Positions 1 to 5,901 of a DNA stretch of 7,295 nucleotides are shown piece by piece. The first letter of the stretch is position 1. Each line of letters opens with the position of its first letter. This DNA comes from an uncultured Chloroflexota bacterium (lineage in GTDB: Bacteria; Chloroflexota; Dehalococcoidia; SAR202; UBA11138). The DNA lies in the NCBI GenBank assembly GCA_913046025.1, contig CAJWRP010000102.1, positions 1 through 7,295 of the forward strand, written 5' to 3'. The translations under genes were made by a program, and so were the position numbers. The notes under the pieces were generated by a model. The model saw only the letters and a list, made by a program, of their open reading frames with translations. It did not search any database and had not been told where the DNA came from.

Positions 1-632
1 ACGAATATTATCTTTTCGAGACTCGTTCCAGACCCTGCCGCATAATGCGACTCGAGCACTTTAAAGCATTTCTCGATAATGGATGGAACCGTAATAATAA
101 CCGTCGGATCCAAGCGCGGAAGGTCAGCCAGCATCGCCTCGAAATCCGACCCTACACTATACATATAGGACTCACCGACGCCCAATGACTGCAGCGCCTT
201 TGTGAAGGAGACCATAAGCGTTAGAGGATCAGTATCGAGGCAGGCTACGCGGCTGTCGGAATGCAGATCACAAACTCTGAAAAGCTCTGCAAGAAATTCA
301 GTCTCCGATGCATCATCTTCATAGGATATGAAACGTCGCTTTCGACTGCCAGTCGTGCCAGAAGAGGTTTCCATATCGACAATGCCTTCAACCCGGCTCA
401 GGCTTTCCGCTGCCAACTCATCCAGATCTCCCGGTTCCAGTATTGGCAGCCTGCGTAGAATATCGACCGGGTCTTTGCTGGAAATGTCGGCCAGCGACGC
501 CCCTGACGAGCTATACCTCTGCGCATAAAACTCGAAATCACGTACCGCCATCAGCAGGGTCTCGCGGAGCCGCGCCCTGGTTTCGACAGTAATGCTTCCG
601 AGCAGACATGGTGGAAGGCTCGACTGAGTCAC
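1..632 (-). CDS. PaaK-like adenylate-forming ligase (phenylacetate-CoA ligase / LuxE type), C-terminus off left edge
   Basis: This frame stays open from a GTG at 632 to the window edge (210 full codons). I see the P-loop SSGTTGSRK at residues ~90-98, the ATP-phosphate-binding motif of adenylate-forming enzymes. It is preceded by the PaaK-style region DILRRLPILEPGDLDEL and followed by the alternating strand/helix pattern of the N-terminal AMP-binding domain. Enzymes of this family activate a carboxylate with ATP to an acyl-adenylate and pass it to CoA or a protein thiol; they are cytosolic. The substrate cannot be told. The GTG start overlaps the TGA stop of the upstream channel gene (GTGA), which points to translational coupling; a Shine-Dalgarno is weak at best. 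The next in-frame ATG (551) would shorten the protein by 27 residues. An ATG at 609 is out of frame and meets a stop quickly. The catalytic-lysine C-terminal domain is not visible here. Confidence 0.82.
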   Translation of the reverse strand, partial: MTQSSLPPCLLGSITVETRARLRETLLMAVRDFEFYAQRYSSSGASLADISSKDPVDILRRLPILEPGDLDELAAESLSRVEGIVDMETSSGTTGSRKRRFISYEDDASETEFLAELFRVCDLHSDSRVACLDTDPLTLMVSFTKALQSLGVGESYMYSVGSDFEAMLADLPRLDPTVIITVPSIIEKCFKVLESHYAAGSGTSLEKIIF

Positions 633-1708
633 AGCCCTATGAGAGCTCGCAGAAAAGGCCAATCGGTACGTGTCGAACAGACATAAACCAGCACATCGTG
701 TTGGGCCAGCGACAGGCCGTCGAACTGCACGTGCACAGTATTATTCCGTATGATTCCAACCAGATTGATATCGGAATCCAAAAGATTCTTGGCTACGTCT
801 ATGTAGGGCATCTGAGCGTTCGTGACGTCAACCACCTCCACGCTGGCCAACGTACCTTCTATCTGGTTGCTGGTGATTGCCTGAGTCAGTTTGTTTACGC
901 CGGGGTCTTGCACCTCCTGCACGATGAGGTTATTGGATATTTGAAATGTGTATACCAGCGAGACGTTTTTTGCGCCATTAAATAAAAGCGTATGCTCAGC
1001 GTTAAGCACTTCGGCAACAGTTCTCATATCTGGACTGATGTGCTCAAGAATCGTCACGATTGAAGCGGCGATGCTGTCGCTGGCAGGATTGTCATAACTG
1101 GTGCTCAGCACAATAGCCAGCTTGGCATGGTGAGAGTTCGCTCGCTTAAAGGTCTCTTCCTCCAAAGGCGAGCCTCGAACGAAGTGCACATTAGGCAAGT
1201 TAAAAGGGAGTGTCTCCAGTTGATTGGAAACGATCACAATTTCGTCGTTCTTGTGATGAGGGTCCATCAAATATTCTTCTATAATTTGGCGGACTCGTCT
1301 CTCGCTGGGGAAATTAATTATGAGCAGATGGTCTTTAACGCCTTGACTACCCATACCGGACCGCTCCTTATATTGCCTCTCCATCAGCCAGTCTATGCCC
1401 ATGCCTATGGCAGTCGTAAAGGCTGCCAGACCAGTCAAGATGATGAAAAATACTGTACCGATTCTGGCGCCTAACGAGATTGGGAAATAGTCGCCATAAC
1501 CAATAGTGGTGATCGAAATTGCACTGTACCATATGGCATCAGTGAAGGTAAGGTCAGACTGGTGCGGCTGGTCATAAACAAAAAACGTTACAGCGTTGCC
1601 GACAACGCTGCCAGCCAGTACGAGGATGAGGAAGGCAACGCCGACTTCCCTTTTCTTACGGCCTCGCCTTATCCATCTTGAAAGTGTTTGCAACAGCACG
1701 AATTTCAT
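629..1708 (-). CDS. Two-TM potassium channel with cytosolic RCK (TrkA-N/TrkA-C) region
   Basis: The 359-residue protein has a basic N-terminus, a first membrane helix (~22-45), a pore helix, the K+ selectivity filter TTIGYGD (67-73) and a second membrane helix (~82-106). A cytosolic RCK-like portion follows: TrkA-N-like from ~125 to ~245 and a TrkA-C-like strand pattern at ~285-344. This is the MthK-type layout: a tetrameric inner-membrane K+ channel gated by a ligand bound to RCK domains. The usual nucleotide-binding GxGxxG at the start of the Rossmann fold is absent (LLIINFPSERR), so NAD binding in the standard way is doubtful and the ligand is unknown. MthK itself also lacks the full motif. 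The stop overlaps the GTG of the downstream ligase; AGG lies upstream of the ATG at a plausible distance. It lies among acyl-activating genes, an unusual setting for a channel. Confidence 0.9.
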   Translation of the reverse strand: MKFVLLQTLSRWIRRGRKKREVGVAFLILVLAGSVVGNAVTFFVYDQPHQSDLTFTDAIWYSAISITTIGYGDYFPISLGARIGTVFFIILTGLAAFTTAIGMGIDWLMERQYKERSGMGSQGVKDHLLIINFPSERRVRQIIEEYLMDPHHKNDEIVIVSNQLETLPFNLPNVHFVRGSPLEEETFKRANSHHAKLAIVLSTSYDNPASDSIAASIVTILEHISPDMRTVAEVLNAEHTLLFNGAKNVSLVYTFQISNNLIVQEVQDPGVNKLTQAITSNQIEGTLASVEVVDVTNAQMPYIDVAKNLLDSDINLVGIIRNNTVHVQFDGLSLAQHDVLVYVCSTRTDWPFLRALIGL

Positions 1709-1718
1709 CTAAACCTAA

Positions 1719-1814
1719 TTACTCACGACTCTCACATGCCCGTTCACACGTTGCGCAGCCACCGACATGCAACCTTACATAAACCTCTTCAGGTACTTTT
1801 GGCATCTTACCCAT
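1719..1814 (-). CDS. Possible cysteine-rich micro-ORF, 31 aa
   Basis: This small frame fills a 107-108 nt gap in an otherwise tightly packed operon. Its ATG (1814-1812) lies 2 nt after the TAG of the upstream PaaK-like gene and its TAA (1719-1721) lies 10 nt before the channel start. The product begins MGKMPKVPEEVYVRL and ends with HVGGCATCERACESRE, so the C-terminal third holds Gly-Gly followed by Cys-x2-Cys-x3-Cys. No membrane segment is present. A second ATG three codons in (1805) could be the start. No strong Shine-Dalgarno is visible; translation could be coupled to the preceding stop. It could be a metal-binding micropeptide, a precursor peptide cut after GG, or simply a chance frame. 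I cannot assign a family. The case rests only on its position and cysteine pattern. Confidence 0.42.
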   Translation of the reverse strand: MGKMPKVPEEVYVRLHVGGCATCERACESRE

Positions 1815-1816
1815 CG

Positions 1817-2644
1817 CTAGGGCTTCGCAGACAATTCAACCAACTCAATGGTGTTATCGGTCAGTGACTTTGCCCTGTCCTGCAACTCCAGTCTTATCAC
1901 AGGACGCACCCGGTTACGCAACGCCGTCACTACCATCTTCCCATTATTGGAAATTTGAAATAGAAACTCATCATTGTTCAGCCTGTAAGATTGACAGTCT
2001 GTCGACTGTCCAAGGAATCCCAGTCCGTCGACCAGATACATGTCTAGCTGCGAAAACTGTCGCAGCCTCTGAGATCGACGAAAGGTGACGCATAGCTTCG
2101 TATTTTCCGGCAACGCAGCCTCATCCACTTCGTCCACGAGCATGACGAGGATTTCTGGTCTTGTAATGTCCAGAAACTCGTAAATCCTGGCGCGATCGTC
2201 ATCCAAAAACACGTGGGCTGGTATTCCGGAATGGATCAGAATCGTGGCCGTCTCCGCAGCGAAATATCTTCGTTCAGCCGACGATACTATAGCACACGTG
2301 CACTTGATAGCATCCGGTAAGCAGTCCTTCAAGGCGTCCATGAAGATGTCAAAGCGTATTGCCGCTTCCTCGGGTCCCTCGGCGATTGCTACAGTATCTG
2401 GGTTCTGCCCGCCAAGAGCGCCTGCTATCCATTGAACGTCATCCGGCTCCGCCAACACGTCGGAGAGTGGCTGCCTTCGATATTCAGCAAGAGGGGTAAC
2501 GGGGATTAGGGCAAGGTCACTTACGCTGACGATACTAATGTCCCCAGGAATTACGCTGGGGTAGAATCGGGTCTTTCTTGCGGCAACAACAACCTTGTCC
2601 AACAGCTCTTCGACGTTATCTGGAGTCTCGTATCTCCTCATCAT
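1817..2644 (-). CDS. Degenerate PaaK-like adenylation-domain protein lacking the P-loop (probable pseudoenzyme)
   Basis: The 275-residue protein follows the PaaK plan. It has an N-terminal helix ending in a FYPSVIPGD-like segment, then ISVSDLALIPVTPLAEY-type text (here SIVSVSDLALIPVTPL), a Rossmann-like middle, and a C-terminal stretch YLVDGLGFLGQSTD, NNDEFLFQI, GKMVVTAL, RPVIRLELQD (~203-256). The last resembles the PLIRYRTGD block of the family, with the ribose-binding Asp kept (D256). Where an SSGTTG P-loop is expected (~75-83) it reads GALGGQNPD, and the protein stops ~19 residues after D256, so the mobile C-terminal domain with the catalytic lysine is missing. ATP-dependent adenylation therefore looks unlikely. 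It starts 9 nt after the papain-like gene (two ATG codons in tandem, 2644 and 2641; no strong Shine-Dalgarno). A role as partner, scaffold or sensor for the intact PaaK-like protein in the same operon is inference. Confidence 0.68.
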   Translation of the reverse strand: MMRRYETPDNVEELLDKVVVAARKTRFYPSVIPGDISIVSVSDLALIPVTPLAEYRRQPLSDVLAEPDDVQWIAGALGGQNPDTVAIAEGPEEAAIRFDIFMDALKDCLPDAIKCTCAIVSSAERRYFAAETATILIHSGIPAHVFLDDDRARIYEFLDITRPEILVMLVDEVDEAALPENTKLCVTFRRSQRLRQFSQLDMYLVDGLGFLGQSTDCQSYRLNNDEFLFQISNNGKMVVTALRNRVRPVIRLELQDRAKSLTDNTIELVELSAKP

Positions 2645-2645
2645 C

Positions 2646-2660
2646 GTCTTAATTTAAGAC
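2646..2660. repeat. Perfect 15-nt inverted repeat at the gene junction
   Basis: GTCTTAATTTAAGAC has 7-nt arms around a single central T. It spans the TAA of the papain-like gene and the short spacer before the next start. No T-run follows, so it is not a normal terminator. It could be an operator half-site pair, an mRNA structure affecting initiation of the next gene, or chance. Confidence 0.35.
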
Positions 2661-4039
2661 TCCAGTTTCATTAAGACAAGCCCAGCCTTATGGCCCGACC
2701 CGTGGCACTCTTCGTAACGTTTCAGAAGGTGTTCTTCCGCATCAATAATTTTTTTGGCTGCCGCGGGCCAACGCCTCCGGAACTCAAGTCCCGCTGGCGT
2801 ATCCATCGACCAGTCACCGTTGACTTCGCATTCAACCGCCGCCTTCTCGCAGGCCTGAATATACTGCCCTTTCAGCTTCTCAAAGACAGCTATATTTCTA
2901 TACACGATGGTAGTCACGAAGAAGTCTGAAGAGATGTATAGGCCGAGCTCATTGTCGAAAACCTGAACCAGATCAACATCCTCTATCCAGCCCTCCATCG
3001 CAAAATAAAGGTTCTCAGGAATATCCTGGGCAACCCTGTGGTAGTAAAACTCCTCTTCAACTAAGGACATTTTTACAGATACAGGCGACGGCTCCTCTTC
3101 GTTTAGGACTCGCTTAGCGTCTTCGCCTGTCAGAAACAAAAAGGGTATGTTGCCGTTGGTTACGTCGACCAGAACCTCCTGGCCTTCGATAATGTAAAGC
3201 AGGGCTACGTGCTGCCAGTAACGCATGTAGCGTCTGGCAAAGCGGAAGTCAAAGGTTGCCAGCATCTCCCGAAGCTTCTCTTCAGGCACTTCCTCGGAAG
3301 CATCGGCTCCGGCCAGCACGTACTGGGACTCGATTCCCAGGTGGTCTGTCACCAACTTTAGCGCCTGAATCTTTTCGGAACAGATACCGCCGCCGCCGTT
3401 CATGATGTTCGTCAGAGTCTCGTCACCGGTCATGTATTGCAGCTTATCGCCGATGAACCGAGAGTAGTTCTCAAAATCGCTTCGCCATATTCTCTCTGCC
3501 AGCGCCCTAAGAAGTTTCAGCTTTGACTCTGAAGTCTTTAGACGGAGGATTTCCGACGCGGCATCTTTGGAATACTGGGCAGTCAGCGTCTCGCAGATGA
3601 ATCCTGAATACTTCTTTTCGTTGCGGTCCCACCTGCGCTTGTGAAAACCAACCCAGTTCCTGTCGTAACCGACATTAATACGGTCGATTTGAATATCAAG
3701 CAGGGAAACTTCAGTGTCGCCAACGAAGGCAGGAATAGGGCTGGGAGTTGCGTGGAGCTCGATAATCGAATCGCCTTGTCTGAAGGCTATGCCATTAAAC
3801 ATGCTATGCAGCTTCCCGTCGTCCGCGCTGACGTACACAAGGTCTTGAAGGTCCTGCAATGAGTGCGCATAGCTCTCTGTGATTCGCCCCTCTTCTAGCA
3901 AGGATTTAACATCGCAGTGCTTGAGATACGTGTCTAAAATATCGGCCAGCGTTGACGAGGTATCGGACGGATCGAGGCGAAGTGCAGTCTTCTTTCTCGT
4001 GACCAGATCAGCCATTTGCAGAATATGGTTCATCTTCAT
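2654..4039 (-). CDS. Papain-like Cys-His-Asp protein, transglutaminase / arylamine N-acetyltransferase superfamily
   Basis: This is the first gene of the minus-strand operon, 461 residues, with no signal peptide or membrane helix. A Cys-centred block GGGGICSEKIQALKLV (Cys220) is followed by LGIESQYVLAG, the helix-strand pattern after the nucleophile in transglutaminase-like proteins. His277 in WQHVALLYI and Asp292 in VLVDVTNG complete a plausible Cys-His-Asp triad in the right order and spacing. Transglutaminase-like proteins and arylamine N-acetyltransferases share this fold; the HxALxx...VLVDVxxG pattern is also like NATs, which use acyl-CoA donors. That reading would suit an operon with an acyl-CoA ligase-like gene. 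Residues 1-180 and ~310-461 are not recognised; the C-terminal part is rich in charged helices. The ATG at 4039 lacks a Shine-Dalgarno and lies just after a good promoter; Met3 (4033) is an alternative start. Confidence 0.62.
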   Translation of the reverse strand: MKMNHILQMADLVTRKKTALRLDPSDTSSTLADILDTYLKHCDVKSLLEEGRITESYAHSLQDLQDLVYVSADDGKLHSMFNGIAFRQGDSIIELHATPSPIPAFVGDTEVSLLDIQIDRINVGYDRNWVGFHKRRWDRNEKKYSGFICETLTAQYSKDAASEILRLKTSESKLKLLRALAERIWRSDFENYSRFIGDKLQYMTGDETLTNIMNGGGGICSEKIQALKLVTDHLGIESQYVLAGADASEEVPEEKLREMLATFDFRFARRYMRYWQHVALLYIIEGQEVLVDVTNGNIPFLFLTGEDAKRVLNEEEPSPVSVKMSLVEEEFYYHRVAQDIPENLYFAMEGWIEDVDLVQVFDNELGLYISSDFFVTTIVYRNIAVFEKLKGQYIQACEKAAVECEVNGDWSMDTPAGLEFRRRWPAAAKKIIDAEEHLLKRYEECHGSGHKAGLVLMKLES

Positions 4040-4050
4040 ATTTTATGGGA

Positions 4051-4079
4051 ATTTGAGACAATGCGATATACGGTGTCAA
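4051..4079 (-). promoter_or_regulatory. Sigma-70-type promoter for the five-gene minus-strand operon
   Basis: On the minus strand a perfect -35 TTGACA (4079-4074) is followed by a 17-nt spacer and a -10-like TCAAAT (4056-4051; 4 of 6 consensus bases). Transcription would begin near 4044, about 5 nt before the ATG at 4039. This implies a leaderless or nearly leaderless mRNA and agrees with the lack of a Shine-Dalgarno there. Confidence 0.55.
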
Positions 4080-4097
4080 TGCAGGTTTTCTTCTGGA

Positions 4098-4200
4098 TTA
4101 TCCCAACCCAAACCGGCCTATCTTGAATATCGCTATATTGTGTTGAATCACGCCCTTGATCCCCAGAGTCTCGCCGACCACACTACAAAACTTGAAGCGT
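4098..4200 (-). pseudogene. Decayed partial copy of the 3' end of the neighbouring flavin amine oxidase gene
   Basis: Read on the minus strand from 4196, it translates as FKFCSVVGETLGIKGV, then IQHNIAIFKIGRFGLG and a TAA at 4100-4098. The intact oxidase at 4613-5749 ends FKFCSVVGEILADMAI, NGETRHDVAMFKIGRFE. The two match over their whole length with one residue deleted. At the DNA level, blocks such as aaccggcctatcttgaa and cgaccacactaca are nearly identical. Homology stops abruptly near 4200, a few bases from the hicB stop. There is no start codon or upstream coding part, so this is a relic, left either by a tandem duplication or by whatever event placed hicAB here. Confidence 0.85.
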
Positions 4201-4207
4201 AAGGTTA

Positions 4208-4420
4208 TTAGGGCACGGCAATGTATTCCGCAAATAATTCAGATATTGGAATGGCCTCAGCATATTCTATCAGGCCCTGTACGTGTTCCTGGATCTATTC
4301 GTGAATATTACGTTCATCTTCTTCATGAGATTTCCCCTTTGCGATGCAGCCTGGGAGGCCTTGGGAATATGCAAAGTAATTTCCACTGGCTTTTTCGATA
4401 AGGACTAAAAATCTATGCAT
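4208..4420 (-). pseudogene. hicB: hicB-type antitoxin, interrupted by one in-frame TAG
   Basis: From the ATG at 4420 the frame reads HRFLVLIEKASGNYFAYS, then QGLPGCIAKGKSHEEDERN. A TAG at 4297-4295 (codon 42) interrupts it. The same frame then continues IQEHVQGLIEYAEAIPISEL and ends AEYIAVP with TAA at 4210-4208. This is the standard small HicB fold: V-IEK--GNYFAY, LPGC-A-G-S-EE, then a helix and the -EYI-V end, about 70 residues in all. HicB neutralises the HicA mRNA-cleaving toxin. The GGGAG Shine-Dalgarno 8 nt upstream survives, and the start lies 1 nt after the stop of the hicA remnant, the usual operon layout. Only one mutation breaks the gene, so loss looks recent, or the TAG could be a sequencing error. 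The N-terminal 41 codons alone are unlikely to work. Confidence 0.85.
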
Positions 4421-4421
4421 G

Positions 4422-4598
4422 TCACATTCTCCCGCTCAATTGCGCCTGTTTTAGAATGCTATTTAAGGCGCCAGGGGCAATGTGCAACAGTAACCCTTCC
4501 AGACTTGTCAGGGTGTTTGAACGGTCAATGACTTCCTCTTCTTTTAACCTAAAACCAGCAATCATCTTTAATTAATTAAACACGTTTCCTATTCTCAT
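4422..4598 (-). pseudogene. hicA: hicA-type mRNA interferase toxin remnant (three stops, one frameshift)
   Basis: Translation on the minus strand gives RKRV*LIKDDCWF*VKRRGSH, then *PFKHPDKSGRVTVAH. After a shift at about 4479-4476 it gives PGALNSILKQAQLSGRM and TGA (4424-4422). These match HicA toxins, which read DGW-LVRQ-GSH--FKHP--PG-VTVA...PGTLNSILKQAGL in order; the GSH holds the catalytic histidine of this dsRBD-like RNase. In-frame stops are TAA (4578-4576), TAG (4551-4549) and TGA (4527-4525). A short deletion removed the segment between VTVAH and PGAL. The toxin is certainly dead. The hicB remnant follows after 1 nt. The start is uncertain; ATG at 4598 is the closest candidate and is now out of frame. 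Confidence 0.82.
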
Positions 4599-4612
4599 CC
4601 TTGCATGCGTCC

Positions 4613-5749
4613 CTATTCGAACCGGCCTATCTTGAACATCGCCACATCGTGCCGAGTCTCGCCATTGATGGCCATATCCGCCAGAATCTCTCCGACCACA
4701 CTACAGAACTTGAAGCCGTGCCCCGTAAATCCAGCCGCCACGACAATTGATGAATCGGGCTTAAGACGATCAATCAGAAAATGCTCGTCCGGGGTGTTGG
4801 TGAACATGCAGGCCTTCATTGATAGCGTAGGGCCGGCAGCATCAGGAAAATAGCGCTCGACGGCTTGCCGCAGCATCGACTCGTCTCGGCTATTGGGCTC
4901 GCGGTCGATTGTATCCGGGTCGACGATCTCTTCCAGATGATGAAGTCGACCGATCTTGAAGCCCGGTACGTCAAATGCAGGGAATCCGTAGAATTGTCCT
5001 TCTTCGACCATTAAAAGAAATATTGGAAACGTCTCCGGCGTGTACGACTCGGGCTTCAGGGGCTCCGTCCAGATTAGCACCTGCCTTTCGGGGACAGCGT
5101 TTGGCGCCAGTTCAGGAAGCAGTTTGCCGGTCCAGGCTCCGGCACATATCACAGCTGTTTCCACCTCGTACTCACCCTGGTCGGTCACGACACGAACGCC
5201 ACTGGATGTCTCCGATATTTCCATGGCCTGCTCTTTCGTATGCACTTTGGCTCCATGCTCTTGCGCGCCTGCAACCTGTAACTCGATGCAGCGCTCTGGT
5301 GTGAGAAAGCCCGCGTCCGCCTGGTATATGGCCTGGACCTCTGAGGGAAGGCTAAATCCGGGGAACCGCTTGCTGAGTTGGTCGCTAGTGAGAATATCGT
5401 GCTCAAGCTCGTGCTCAATGCAGGAACTGAGGGCACCCTGAAAAAGTCGGCTGTCGGGGAGGCCGGCGTCTATGCCTCCAGTTATATGAAGAATCTGCTC
5501 GCCTGCAGAGGCTTCCAGGTCTCGCCAGAGTTCGTACGACCGGCGCAACAAAGGCACGTAGCTTGGGTCCTCGTAGTAGGCCATGCGGATGATGCGAGTC
5601 ACCCCGTGAGAGGAGCCCATGTCGTGGGCAATGCCAAATCGCTCAATCCCCAATACCCGTTTGCCACGTTGGGCCAGGTGGTAAAGAGCAGCGCTACCCA
5701 TGCCACCTACACCTACAACGATTGCATCGTACTTCTCACTTTGAGTCAT
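4613..5749 (-). CDS. FAD-dependent amine oxidase, monomeric sarcosine / N-methyltryptophan oxidase family
   Basis: The 378-residue length is typical of the family. The N-terminal FAD-binding Rossmann motif is IVVGVGGMGSAALYHLAQRG (~11-29), then GIERFGI and the family block SSHGVTRIIRMAY (46-58). Near the C-terminus, MKACMFTNTPDEHFLID carries Cys314, which aligns with the cysteine that binds FAD covalently (8-alpha-S-cysteinyl) in monomeric sarcosine oxidase. GFTGHGFK is the closing flavin-contact motif. Lys265 in FKIGRLHH is placed like the oxygen-activating lysine. Such enzymes oxidise secondary or N-methyl amino acids with O2, giving an imine or aldehyde plus H2O2, in the cytosol. The exact substrate cannot be told. 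The start is fixed by a perfect GGAGGTGA (5760-5753) upstream of the ATG. The gene is transcribed divergently from leuB, and its 3' end is duplicated in decayed form at 4098-4200. Confidence 0.88.
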   Translation of the reverse strand: MTQSEKYDAIVVGVGGMGSAALYHLAQRGKRVLGIERFGIAHDMGSSHGVTRIIRMAYYEDPSYVPLLRRSYELWRDLEASAGEQILHITGGIDAGLPDSRLFQGALSSCIEHELEHDILTSDQLSKRFPGFSLPSEVQAIYQADAGFLTPERCIELQVAGAQEHGAKVHTKEQAMEISETSSGVRVVTDQGEYEVETAVICAGAWTGKLLPELAPNAVPERQVLIWTEPLKPESYTPETFPIFLLMVEEGQFYGFPAFDVPGFKIGRLHHLEEIVDPDTIDREPNSRDESMLRQAVERYFPDAAGPTLSMKACMFTNTPDEHFLIDRLKPDSSIVVAAGFTGHGFKFCSVVGEILADMAINGETRHDVAMFKIGRFE

Positions 5750-5901
5750 ATCTCACCTCCGACGGCTTTCCCACTTCTCACTTTTGCATTATTAAATTTA
5801 GGTTTTTCTGGACTTATGGCATATAATATTTTCCGCCAAATTTACTCACCACAGGAGTATTTATAACCGGCTTTTATTTATTTTATTACAAGGAGCAAAT
5901 T
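5750..5901. promoter_or_regulatory. AT-rich divergent promoter region between the amine oxidase gene and leuB
   Basis: These 152 bp separate two divergent starts. On the plus strand a perfect TATAAT (5822-5827) lies ~75 nt before the leuB ATG, but no good -35 is found 16-18 nt upstream, so an activator or a weak promoter is likely. For leuB, AAGGAG (5890-5895) is well spaced from the ATG at 5902. A small inverted repeat, TACTC-7-GAGTA, lies at about 5843-5859 between the -10 and the Shine-Dalgarno and could be an operator or hairpin. On the minus strand the region near 5785-5800 is AT-rich but gives no convincing -10/-35 pair. Confidence 0.5.

Noticed and set aside
607..609. ATG on the minus strand as start of the left-edge ligase
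   Set aside because: It is in another frame and reaches a stop after about 22 codons. The frame with the P-loop is open back to the GTG at 632.
608..1474. Plus-strand open frames of 115-125 codons opposite the channel gene
   Set aside because: They are antisense to conserved channel and RCK sequence and show no motif of their own.
4156..4401. 81-codon plus-strand open frame in the intergenic region
   Set aside because: It is the reverse of the hicB remnant and the oxidase-end copy, both of which match families on the minus strand.
4567..4580. AT-only palindrome TTTAATTAATTAAA downstream of the oxidase gene, as a terminator
   Set aside because: It has no GC stem or following U-run, and it lies within the hicA remnant coding frame.
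5378..5866. 162-codon plus-strand open frame running from the oxidase gene into the intergenic region
   Set aside because: It is antisense to the well-supported oxidase start, has no recognisable domain, and its last part is the AT-rich promoter region. It is a shadow frame.
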